Shown in pieces: positions 54,421-64,000 of a stretch of 64,000 nucleotides of DNA; the first letter of the stretch is position 1, and every line of letters begins with the position of its first letter. A program made the position numbers and the translations under genes. A model generated the notes under the pieces. That model was not told the origin of the DNA. It was given only the letters and a program-made list of their open reading frames with translations, and did not search any database. The stretch is from positions 16,013,701 to 16,077,700 of the forward strand of contig OZ010792.1 in NCBI GenBank assembly GCA_963932465.1, given 5' to 3'. The DNA comes from Maratus speciosus. Its lineage: Eukaryota; Arthropoda; Arachnida; Araneae; Salticidae.

Positions 54421-55271
54421 AACCAATAAACGTATAAAGATCCGGTTTGCAAAGTGCGGAAGAAGAAACCATTTTTATACCGAAAGAAAAAGGAGTACTT
54501 GACTAGTTCTGTTTTGGACTGACAGATGATTTATAAGGGACAAGTTAATTACTAGTTACAAGTAAGCTTACAAGTTTTCAATGTGCTGTCCGTAATTCAA
54601 TAACGCAACTATCGGGCAAGCTGTTGGCAATGATGGCGGTTTCAATAATTCTTCTTTTTTAATTAATAATTCTTTCATTTGTGTTTATTCCAGCATTCTT
54701 TATTATTATTATTATTATTATTTTTTTTTTTTTTTTTTGCTTTTGGCATAAAACAAAATCCGGCTTCTTATCTCCTCGTCCATTGCAAATCGCAACTTTT
54801 TATTGTTATTCGTTTGCGAATTATTAATTTTTTTTAAATGTTCCTTACTTTGGGATCATAGGGTACATTACACAAATAAAGGGTGTAATGGAAGAAAAAG
54901 ACCCAATTTCAAACTTTTTATGGCATTCGACATACTCTTTTATTTAAAATTCTGGTACCAGTTTTTTAAAATAGATTTTTACGTATTATTTAATCCCTGC
55001 GAATGCACTTTTAATTAAGTGGATTTTTAAACTGACTGTTAAAAATTACTGTCGTTCAAATTCTAGAATTTCCTGCGAATTTTGCAGACGCCTTATGTTT
55101 TCTTGTGTGCCTCTTGTCAGTATACGTTATGGTAAGGCAATGCATATCAAAAGAAACAATTTTTGTGTAGGGATCCAGGACTGCAATCCATGAATCCAGT
55201 CATGAATTCGGGGCGTTTCATTATAATGTTAAAAGAAGAGTTTTTCTCAAAATTTTAACAGTAATGAATAT
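54421..55271. other. no gene seen
   Basis: A (TTA)n/T18 run lies at 54700-54739. No coding signal. Confidence 0.4.
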
Positions 55272-55448
55272 TTCAGGTGTCGCAGCATATAGGAAATTTT
55301 TATTGTTCCTACCAATAACCATAATCCAGTATCAATAACCATCGGAATAAATTTCTTTAACATATGCGTTCGAGAAATATCATGAACAGATTTTTTTCTA
55401 AAACAGGGGTACGAACAATAAAAGTTTTCCTATACTCTGTGAGGTCCA
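55272..55448. mobile_element. short TIR element
   Basis: CAGGTGTCGCAGCATATAGG and, inverted at the right, TATACTCTGTGAGGTCC; AAATTTTTATTGTTC and GAACAATAAAAGTTTT form the inner arms. Probably a mariner-like MITE. Confidence 0.6.
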
Positions 55449-56282
55449 TATTTTAAGGACCAAGGTAGGACATTTACGGCAAAATCTGTAATGGCAACAG
55501 TACTAGCGTCACTATCGGCAAAGGGGAAGAACTAACAAACTCCGAAATTTACCTATGTTGAAGAAATATGTTTATCCTCTATGGTTTGAATATCTATTCG
55601 TTCCTAAAACGAAACAGGTGTCAGACGATATTCTATTCATGCTTGCTTTATTTATTTAGCTGCTTTTTTTACCGTGCTTGTATTGTTCATTTTTAAATTA
55701 AAAAATGATAATTAGACTAATAATATAAAAGAAAGCCGCCAGAAAATTCTGTTAAGAATGCAAATATGTAAGTTTATAAGATTAAATTGTAAAAAATCAA
55801 ATTCAGGTATTGTGTCAATTTATTCATATCGAATGAAATTTTATTGAGTGTAATGTCAGTACTTCTATTTATTTTTAACTTTTAGATTTATACAAATGTA
55901 AAAATTTGTCGAAAGGACTTTTCCCCTATCTGTAATATTATTATTATTATTATTTCTTATATGTTAATATTATAAACATTATTGAATTGATTGTACGTTA
56001 TTTACATTAAAAACAATATTTTTATTTTATCTGTAACGAAGTGAAAATGCATAAATTTTAAAAGATTATTGTAACGATTGTTTAATACGTTAAACTTCAT
56101 AAATTTATAAAACATGGGCTATAAAATTTTTCCTGCCAAAGGGGAATAATTATGAAATTTTCTGAGATTTGTAGAGTTCAACATTTCGTATATTTTTATG
56201 TTACACCATTGCTTTTGATATATAGCATTCAAGACGAAATTTTTACCTAGTATTCGTTGCACTTAAAACCGTTCACTAATCA

Positions 56283-56283
<1 letters not shown>
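55449..56283. other. no gene seen
   Basis: AT-rich; (ATT)n near 55938. Confidence 0.4.
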
Positions 56284-56285
<2 letters not shown>

Positions 56286-56321
<36 letters not shown>

Positions 56322-56385
56322 TATCCGTGCATGAGCATAGAATAGATATTAGATATATAAAATAGAATGTCTATTCTATGTTCAT
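56286..56385. repeat. poly(A) tract followed by a 21-bp-stem hairpin
   Basis: An A-run of about 30 bases precedes CATGAGCATAGAATAGATAT (56330) and its near-complement ATGTCTATTCTATGTTCATG ending at 56385, separated by a 14-base loop. Could be a tiny MITE, a retroposon end, or a small hairpin RNA precursor; nothing decides. Confidence 0.45.
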
Positions 56386-56988
56386 GTATCTGTGTAAGAT
56401 TCTATCGAACACGTAAACATGCAACATTAAAAAAAGAAATATCACAATAAGGTAGATACTCAATAATAAGCATACTGCAAGGATAGGGAGTTTCTTCCCA
56501 ATTGTCACTAAGGGCGCTACGATCGCAATCGCATTACCATTACGCTGTATGGGAATGTCCGATCTTGGATGTTAATCTATGGTGAGGTCTGAGGTATTTT
56601 AGTGTTATTTTCAAAAAATATACTTTACTTTCGTGAAATACAACAATATCAAGATAAGTGTTGAACATGATATCCATCCTTGTCTAAAGATCACCCAGAT
56701 GCACACTACATAATTCAGAATGTAACAGTTAGTACTTGCAATTTCACTATTTAATCACAGCATTTCCAGCGATGCCATCATATTTTGTACGGTTATTTAT
56801 TGTTAGATATAATTCTGTTTTGTAGCTCTTTTGTGGAGATTTAACCTCACACTAACAGCAGCTTTTTTTTAACATTTAACTATAATGCCACTGTAAAAAT
56901 TTACACCTTTCATACGCTCAAGTTAGTTCTATTAATCCACGTTGCAATACATACGCAATGTATCAATCTTGTATTTCGAGCGTGTCTA
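56386..56988. other. no gene seen
   Basis: No repeat or coding sequence recognised. Confidence 0.4.
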
Positions 56989-56996
56989 AATTTTTC

Positions 56997-57723
56997 GGTA
57001 CTACCGGATTATCCTGTCGACCAAAAATCTGTCACCAAACTGTAAGATTAAACGCAAATAATGTATGATCATAAATGTCACATTCACTTGACATTAAACA
57101 TATTACACTTGTTTGTTACGCCATCGAATTAAAAAGAGTTTTTTAATTCAACGTTTTATTTGTATTTTTTAATTAATGTTTTACTACTTTATTTGTTCTT
57201 GCGTTATTTAAAATTACTGTAATTTTTTTTCTCTTTAAGCCTATATCAAATGTATACATACATGTTATAGTTATATCAGTCTACGCTTTTTGACTAAATA
57301 ATAAGAATTAGGTTCCTTACAATTTTCCACTATCATCGATATTTATTGTGTCGCTTAATAAATTCGATTATTACAATTAAAATACCTACATTTTATTCAC
57401 AAGTACAATATCTTAAAAAAATATCTGTTTGTTTATGGTTTAATTTAATAATTCTGCATATAAATACGCAAACTATTAGTATTCTTTTGTCCGAAATCAT
57501 CAAAATAAATCAAATTTTATATTTGCTATGTCTCTACGTCATAAGTGAACGTCATAATTAAACTAACCTTATTCTTTCGTCATTTTTTTTAAATTTAAAT
57601 TCATTAATTTTCCTATCTTAAAATTTTAGAATGGCAACATTTTTCCATTTGTATAATTTGGCGAATAGTTTGGCGATTTGTATAACATGACAAAATTGGT
57701 CGACGGGATAATCAAGTAGTACC
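56997..57723. mobile_element. GGTACTAC-ended TIR element, longer relative
   Basis: GGTACTACCGGATTATCCTG at the left, GGGATAATCAAGTAGTACC at the right. Flanking octamers AATTTTTC and AATTTTAC differ at one base, matching the 8-bp duplication seen at 45766-46049. The 71-codon frame at 57346 is not recognised. Confidence 0.8.
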
Positions 57724-57841
57724 AATTTTACTTTTGTAATTCTAGATGAGTTTTACTTTTCTGAATTAAGTAACACTTTATATTGTGTAACATCTGAAGT
57801 GCCTAATATTTTATATATAATATCTGAACTGCATAGTACTA

Positions 57842-58391
57842 GGTTGAGCAAAAAGTTCTAGGAAATTTGTGAAAATTGCATTGTTATGCGCAAATTAACA
57901 ACAAAAGCAACAAGGACTATTCTTCAAAGCAGTGAGCATCATAGTCCAATACTATCTGCCATCATTCCGCCAGATTCCGGATTTGCTGGAAGTACCATGG
58001 CGGCTCCTTGGAATCTCTTGACATGCTTCTTTAACTTCATTAAAGGATTCAAATCGACGGCCTTTGAAAAATGTGTTGCATTGATCGACAGAGGCCATAA
58101 TCGGATGGAGCCATTTATGGACTGTAGGTGGGGAAGGAAGAATTTCGAAGCCGTTTTACTGTGCAAACTTGTCCTTGGTCCTCTGGGCCACGTGAGGTTT
58201 GGCATTGTCCTGCTGAAACAAAAACAAAGCGCGCTTTCGGCGGACCAATCTTGGATACTTATGCACCAAATTGTCGTAGACGCGATCCAACTGCTGGCAA
58301 TAGAAATCGGCATTGATGGCACAACCATTTGGAACGATACAAATTTTGGTAACTATTAGATAAAAAATTTCCCAGAACTTTTTGCTCAACC
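57842..58391 (-). mobile_element. mariner deletion derivative with both TIRs
   Basis: TA-flanked. Ends GGTTGAGCAAAAAGTTCTAG and its complement ending ACTTTTTGCTCAACC are 27 bases long with one or two differences, like irritans/mellifera-type mariners. Total 550 bases against about 1.3 kb for a full element, so more than half is deleted. Confidence 0.92.
57880..58389 (-). pseudogene. mariner transposase C-terminal half
   Basis: The minus-strand frame from 58389 gives NADFYCQQLDRVYDNLVHKY and LFLFQQDNAKPHVAQRTKDK, the segment with the second catalytic Asp. Shifted frames further on give FKGRRFESFNEVKEACQEI, the C-terminal region. The part with the last catalytic Asp (PPYSPDLAP type in the family) is altered. 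N-terminal helix-turn-helix and first Asp are deleted. Confidence 0.88.
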
Positions 58392-59200
58392 TAATATTTT
58401 ATACTATATGATATCTGAATTGTATAATATTTTAAGAATACTTTATTTTCTTTCTTTTAGGTAAGTCATCTCATCTTGCCCATCTCAGTCTTATATTAGT
58501 GCAGAAGTTAACAAGTTTGTTTTGTTAGTATAAAATTGTTCTTTTGCGCTTTTTAATTTTTGTTTTTACTTACTGTCGAATTCTGTGGGTTTATTTATGA
58601 ATATTTCAGTTATTGGATGACATTACCGTTCAAGATAAGGTTTCTTTGAACTAAGAATTTTTAATTCCGTTTTGTACGCAGATACACACGCACAGAGAGT
58701 GAACGTCTTATTGTTGACAAATGGCTAACTTCTAAATCATTACTTTTCGTACATAAATCGAATTGCAAAAAGGTTTCAAATGCTGTTCATCATCATATGA
58801 AATCTACTTATGTGAGAATAGTTAGTGATCTGCAAGATTATGCTTTAAATATTCTAATGAATCATTCTGGCATTAGCAAAAGCATAGTTCCCTTACCTTT
58901 GTTTTTTAAAATTCAATTACTCCGAGAAATTTGGTATCGAAAAAGATATTTCTTATTTTAATGAGGAATAGTTTATAAAAATATAAAACATGTGTTTCCC
59001 AGATAGCATGCACATTATCTTAATTTATTATCTTGATTTTAATTTATTATCTTAATATTATCCTAATTTTAATTTATTATCTTAATATTATCTTAATTTT
59101 AAATGCATTTTTCTCAATGTTATTGGATTTTTCTAAAATATCATTTTAATAGATATTTATTTATTTTTTTTGCCTTTAACCCCAATCGAGCCTGTGATTT
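58392..59200. other. no gene seen
   Basis: AT-rich. TTATTATCTTAATTTTAATT-like short tandem repeats at 59010-59100. Confidence 0.4.
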
Positions 59201-59634
59201 TTAATCCTTCCGGGACTGCATCGCTTACACAAATTTTGTTCGGTTTGCGCCACATTGTTTAAACGCTTTACTTTTCAAATACCAAAAAGATTAATTTAGA
59301 AGTGCAAATATTACCTTTATTTGTTAACACGTTAAGCGCCACGTCAGTCACCGGTGACTGACTCTGACCTTCCCGTTTAGAATCATTCACCGATGACTGA
59401 CGGTATAAAATATGATATAAAACTAAATATATATATGAATATTGTTTTAAGTAATTACTGAAAATTTATTTACCTTTTATTTGTTACAGGATTATACTTT
59501 CTTAAAAATTACTTAAAACAGTGTAAATATTTCTTCAGTGTCAGTCACCGTGGCACTCAACGTGTTAATGGTGATAAAAACGATGCACGAAACTTTTGAC
59601 GGTGCGCCTGCATCAAAAGACCTGAAGGGGTTAA
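59201..59634. mobile_element. TTAA-type MITE, outer member of a nested pair
   Basis: TTAATCCTTCCGGGACTGCA at the left, AAAGACCTGAAGGGGTTAA at the right; GATGCA and TGCATC motifs flank the ends. Interrupted at 59324-59568. Confidence 0.75.
59324..59568. mobile_element. TTAA-type MITE, inner, with 20-bp palindrome
   Basis: TTAACACGTTAAGCGCCACG at the left and GTGGCACTCAACGTGTTAA at the right. GTCAGTCACCGGTGACTGAC at 59343-59362 is a perfect palindrome, and TCAGTCACCG/CGATGACTGAC recur near both ends. Confidence 0.85.
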
Positions 59635-59666
59635 ACTTATTGAGTAACGGTTATAAACAGATAGGG

Positions 59667-59915
59667 TGGTAGGCAAGGTTCCAACTTCAAACTAAACTTC
59701 CGTAATACGTGCGTTAATTTGGCCCTGGTTTAATACGTTTCAAACCAGATTTTTTTTTTTTTTTTTTTTTAAGAAATGAAATTGAATACGTTTCATGTAG
59801 AATCCTTGAATTAAATAAATAAAGATTCAAGAAATAAATTTTTTGGTTCGAAAGTGGTTAACCTGGTCAAATTAATCCAGATATTACGGAAGATTAGTGC
59901 AAGGTTGGCAACTAT
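59667..59915. mobile_element. hAT-like MITE, family N, copy 2
   Basis: See 26983-27213. TAAACTTCCGTAATACGTGC at the left; ATATTACGGAAGATTAGTGC, then AAGGTTGGCAACTATG at the right. A T21 run lies inside. Confidence 0.8.
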
Positions 59916-61102
59916 GATGGTCATGAGAAGATTACTACTTTGCAATAAGTTTGCAGTATTTTTGACAAGACAAAGCTAAATTTTCTACTAGCTTTCAAAG
60001 AATTTGCAGTACTTTAATCATAACAGAACTAAATTTTCTACTTGTTTCCTGCTAATTTGCAATAAGTTTGATACAGCAAGTGTTTAACTTGCACAAGGTA
60101 GCTGCAAGTTCAAAGTGTGATGACTTTGGCGTTTGCGTTATCTTTCTGCAGTCTTGTTATAAACTTTCAGCCTTGACATGCTGAACTTGCTGCAACTTTG
60201 CAGGTTTGCAAAGCAAGGTTGCTAAAATTTTTCTCCAAACTAAAATTGCTATGTGGGTTATCATCAAAATTTCTGAAGATAATTCATTAGAAAAATTATA
60301 AAGCCTGCCAACTATGACTTTCCTTCGTTTCTTTTTACAATCTTTGTGGTGATAATTGATAAAAAATTTGTACAAAGGTTGGAAACTATGTTTTTGCACA
60401 TGCCCGAAAGATTCATTCGAATATTAAAATCATTAAGAATAATTTTTTAAGTTATAAATTAAAAAATTGTACCTGGTCCGTACAGCCTGTACGTTATGTT
60501 AATAAAAACAAACTCCGCTCGTGTTTCCGTCTTTAGTGCCATTAACCCCCAAAAATTCATAAAATTAGAGTTATTTTATTCGAGTACGCTTTGGTAGTAG
60601 AAAAATTTAATTTTCACAATTTTACTAGAACAGCATGGCGAAAGTTTTTCTGAATAATACTTAAGAACGAGGTATCATATAAATATTTCAATTTCATAAG
60701 ATTTAAAAAAATAGATATTTTAACACAAATCGATTTTCTTATGAGCCAGCGTTATTTGATCGAAGTATAAAGAGTCGTGGAAAAGAAAAGTATTTCCCCA
60801 CACTATGTTATAAATTATCCTATAAAAATTGGACTTGAATCAATGTATTAGTAATAACCCATTGATCTATTAATCAAAGCTATACCTAAATTTTCCTTAT
60901 GTGTCTACATATAAAAATTGTACTAAATTCCAAATTTTTTAGTATTAGCACCTAATTTTGACTTCAATGTTTCCTGTATACAAGCATGGTCACGGTGACG
61001 TCACTGCAATACACGATGGCCACGTCACCTCTATCACCAAATTATGTCCCAGCGCCCACTGAATACTAGGCCTTAGCGCTGACACAAAAAGGCGGAGAAT
61101 TT
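59916..61102. other. no gene seen
   Basis: Repetitive words (TTTGCAATAAGTTTG, CTAAATTTTCTACT) around 59940-60090 suggest a decayed short-period repeat. The minus-strand frame 60157-60399 is not recognised. Confidence 0.4.
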
Positions 61103-61305
61103 TTAACCCTTTCTGACCAAGTGTGCCCAGTTCGGTATACCTAAGTTTAATTCCAAAACTACGAATGGCACCAAGAATAATTTAGTGAAATTTTGCTTTT
61201 ACTATAAACATGTTCATAATATCTAAAAAAGTCGTTTCTAAATTCCGGTGTCAGACAATAATTTCATCATTTTACAACAATATTGTCTGTGTTGGAAATG
61301 GTTAA
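61103..61305. mobile_element. TTAA-type MITE, family A
   Basis: TTAACCCTTTCTGACCAAG at the left, GTTGGAAATGGTTAA at the right. AATTCCGGTGTCAGACAATA is the family's internal mark. Confidence 0.75.
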
Positions 61306-62189
61306 CGTATGTATGGTTCTCTAAATTTTGATACCAGTATTTTATAAAAGATTTCTTGGACTTCTTTAATCTGAGAAAAATAAAGCGGAAAAAAACTTTT
61401 AAAAATTATTAGTGCAAAAATTAAAGGGACCGATCACACGCTGAATAAAATCTCCCTTCGGCAGCCGCTATTTTTGTGTCAGTCCTCAGCCCTACTATTC
61501 AGGGGACGGTGTATTGCCCTCAGTGATGTCACATTTTGACTAAAATGTAAATTTCTTAGTAAACACTTTAAACAAGTACAAGGACGGTCCAAATTATGCT
61601 ATTCATTGCGAAAATATTCAATCAATAATTAATTATCAGTGTTTTAAAAAAGTTATCTATTGTGAGATTTATTATTTTAAAAATAGTAATTTCATAATTA
61701 AAATGTAAATTTAAAATCAATTAATAATTTTTTTTAAAAAATAAGCACTAGATTGTTTTTAGAAATTAGCTGGTTATTTTCGATTTTCTCTTTTTAAGTG
61801 GCAATTTCTTTAAATATTTTTCAGACGTCCTTTTTAATAAATTAAAGCGTAAAGCTATTTTATTAAAATTTTCAAAAAGCTGGTCACCGAGATATGAACG
61901 ATTTGTGAAATGAACGATAAGTGATGCATTTATGCACAAATAATACACACGAAGATTACGAGAATTATATTTCTTAGTTCTACAAACAAGAATGTATGAT
62001 ATTCGAACTTTCTTTTCAGTTCATTAAAATACATTTAAAAATTTAATTAACACACGTTCATTTATTCAGATACTCGTGTAACCAGATTTATATATTATAT
62101 TAAAAAATAAACTAATACATACAATTTACCAGGGTAACATTTCTTATGATATATTGCTGTTAACAATCTAGGCTTAAACCAGAGATGGG
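61306..62189. other. no gene seen
   Basis: AT-rich; the basic minus-strand frame 61766-61948 has no recognised domain. Confidence 0.4.
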
Positions 62190-62379
62190 CAGCGTTGTCA
62201 GTGGGCTACTTTTTTAAAATTCAGATTCCTTGATTGGCACCACTTTTTTGAAGAAGTAAATTTCCCTTTGTTTTCTCCTTCATTAACAATGTCATTAAAT
62301 AAGGAGAATTTTAGCGTTTCAAAAAAGTGGTGCCAATCAAGAAATCTGCATATAAAAAATTAGCCCTCTGGCAACGTGC
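62190..62379. mobile_element. hAT-type MITE
   Basis: CAGCGTTGTCAGTGGGCTAC at the left, TAGCCCTCTGGCAACGTG at the right. CTTGATTGGCACCACTTTTT and its complement form strong inner arms. Confidence 0.8.
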
Positions 62380-63028
62380 ACAATGAGTAATTTTGGGTAT
62401 ATTCGAATCAAACATTCGGATATGCGCTAAATCATAACTGCTAATCTTAGTAATATCACATAATACCTGGAATTTTGTAAAAAAAAATAAATAAATAAAA
62501 AAAAAAAAAAATAATAATAATAATTCAAAGCCTGAAGAACTGCTCTACCGGTATTTATATGCAAGGGATAAAAGTTGGCTTGAAATTGAAATGTTTTGCG
62601 ATTTCGCAAACTTTGTAACAGTTTAAGTTGCATTAATGTGGCTCATAATTTATTTTATTTACAATATTTCTGGTTGTAATTGGTTAAAGAGACTACAAAG
62701 ATTTTCAGCTATTCTTTTGTGCTTGCCCTAATGATTGATCCTAATATCAAAATAACTCATTATGCACATTTCCAGATTAAGAAGGGGACGGTTTACCTCA
62801 AAATTGATCAAAAATTCCATTTTTTGTTTTTTAAATTAAACGAAAGCCTGATTAATTGTGAATGTTTGGACAACTCATATCTACCCATATGGCAATTAGT
62901 ATATCGCGAGATATTATAAATTTTGTTAATACACCCGGTGCAATTGCACACAGAATTTCCGGTGCTAATGTGACATTTGCAGATTAAAATTAAGTGGGAA
63001 GAAATTCACCCATTATATCTCAAAGGGG
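62380..63028. other. no gene seen
   Basis: Contains an A/T-rich simple run at 62478-62525. The frame at 62680-62919 (plus) is Lys/Phe/Ile-rich and not recognised. Confidence 0.4.
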
Positions 63029-63245
63029 GAAGCCCTTGGAGGGCGGTGGTTCATTTTTGGACCACCTAATTTTAATCCCTAAATGCCACAATGACACCAG
63101 AATTATGAAATCAAAATTTTCCTTTTATTAAAAACACGATGAGAAGCTTTTACTTATTTCCAAATAAATTTGGTTGTAAATTCTGGTGTCAGACAATCAT
63201 TTCAGCATTTTTCGAGTAGAAGTGATTTGCTCCTGAAAGGGTTAA
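63029..63245. mobile_element. TTAA-type MITE, family A, good copy
   Basis: GAAGCCCTTGGAGGGCGGTGG at the left (TTAA lost), CTCCTGAAAGGGTTAA at the right. TGACACCAGAATTATGAA and AAATTCTGGTGTCAGACAAT are the inner marks. Confidence 0.8.
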
Positions 63246-63790
63246 ATGGTTTTTCTCCATGTTCATATGTTCTTAACTTTCATGTTTCAACAATACTAAG
63301 ACTCTTTTTTGTATTTTGAGATAGAGATATAAATTTTTTTGTACATGTTCTTTATTATATATGTGATAAATCTGCGCATGGAATTAGCCTTTACGGGTTT
63401 CTAAAGTACATGAAGATGTGTTAGATTTTATCGTTTTAAACTGACCACATATAAGTAAAAAAAAATTATGTTAATAGTAGTATCAGATGTATCTAAAAAT
63501 CGAGGCCCAGTCTTGCGTAATACACATTTGAAAATCTTAATAAGAAAAAATTGGGCAAGAATACAAATATTTAACCCTCTGCACTCAAGAGATGACTCCA
63601 AAGCGATATAAGTAAGCGTCCTATCTTAAATGGGAGATGTAACCGCAAGATTAAAAGCAAGGTCACATCAATCAAAGTTACGCGCCACGTAGCGGATGGA
63701 GTGTGAACTACAGGTAAATACCTAACTGTTTTCTTACTCACACCACTAAAATTGCAAAGTTTTTTTCATCTTGATTAATAAATGAAATGG
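63246..63790. other. no gene seen
   Basis: GCATGGAATTAGCC at 63378-63391 is a stray right end of the GGCTAATTCC palindromic family. Otherwise unremarkable. Confidence 0.4.
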
Positions 63791-63810
63791 CCCTGACAAG
63801 GCCCCACTAA

Positions 63811-64000
63811 TTTATCTCCTTGCTACCTTCTATCAGTAAAGTGGTGGAACGTGTCATTCGTGCCCAGTTGCAGGAGTTCATTCAGCAGCACAACATTCTC
63901 ATGCCCGAGCAGTTCGGCTTTCGCCCAAAACACTCAACACAACACCAGCTTCTTAGGGTTGTTGAGTTTCTCAGCGAGAAACTCAATGCAAAAATTCCCG
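63811..64000 (+). CDS. Jockey-type non-LTR retrotransposon reverse transcriptase, partial
   Basis: From 63814 the plus strand stays open to the edge, beginning ISLLPSISKVVERVIRAQLQ, then ILMPEQFGFRPKHSTQHQ and LLRVVEFLSEKLN. These are the RPISLL..KV.E and EQFGFR..HST.QLL signatures in the early fingers part of Jockey/CR1-like reverse transcriptases. Immediately upstream there is an in-frame stop (63808-63810), and sequence before about 63790 has no endonuclease similarity, so the copy is probably 5'-truncated, as LINE insertions commonly are. GC content and codon use are clearly unlike the neighbourhood, suggesting a fairly recent insertion. The catalytic YADD region would lie beyond the window. 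Confidence 0.85.

Noticed and set aside
54110..54502. 130-codon plus-strand basic frame
   Set aside because: Reads across a composite repeat with a microsatellite; low-complexity Lys/Arg/Phe composition and no motif.
57886..58359. 157-codon plus-strand frame
   Set aside because: Antisense shadow of the mariner transposase remnant; the minus strand holds the recognisable motifs.
62680..62919. 79-codon plus-strand frame as a host exon
   Set aside because: Lys/Ile/Phe-dominated composition expected of AT-rich noncoding DNA, no start context or splice signals that stand out.

Overview
The window looks like AT-rich, repeat-dominated nuclear DNA from an animal, most likely an arthropod and plausibly a chelicerate such as a spider. 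The clues are long (TA)n tracts, very low GC, several decayed mariner, pogo and Helitron copies, a tRNA-Ser-derived SINE, and no compact or operon-like gene layout. Species assignment is inference only. No intact host protein-coding gene is visible. Nearly all open frames of 60-120 codons are chance frames in AT-rich DNA, or they cross repeats.

Recognisable protein remnants are: a frameshifted Gag-like gene on the minus strand (31.5-32.4 kb); Pif1-type Helitron helicase fragments on the minus strand (49.9-51.05 kb); three decayed mariner/Tc1 transposase C-terminal regions (26.3-26.9, 30.2-30.5 and 57.9-58.4 kb); a Tigger/pogo transposase C-terminal piece (38.96-39.3 kb); and an open Jockey-type reverse transcriptase that runs off the right edge (63.8-64.0 kb). 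Two open frames look more protein-like than their surroundings without being recognised: a six-cysteine frame at 29349-29618 and a weaker one at 44013-44225.

The rest is mostly short inverted-repeat elements. The largest group has ends of the form TTAA-CCC...GGG-TTAA (piggyBac-like), with about twenty copies in several internal families. Others are hAT-like CAG-ended MITEs, TA-flanked mariner foldbacks, a GGTACTAC-ended family with 8-bp target duplications, a palindromic GGCTAATTCC family with 4-bp duplications, and an uncoded 2.1-kb Helitron-like element.

Layout: 0-7 kb has MITEs, a 230-bp tandem array, a 143-bp tandem array and a foldback inside a MITE. 7-14 kb has a direct 0.6-kb duplication, a large foldback and MITEs. 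14-25 kb has MITEs and the 148-bp GC-hairpin array. 25-31 kb has a SINE, mariner relics and the Cys-rich frame. 30.7-33.8 kb is the gag region bounded by inverted 65-bp repeats. 35.8-40.2 kb is a roughly 1-kb unit in three tandem copies, split by nested transposons. 41-44 kb is (TA)n with insertions. 45-51 kb is Helitron and mariner material. 51-64 kb is further MITEs and the LINE. The interest lies in the nesting order, the variety of TTAA elements, and several composite repeats that do not fit a standard class.
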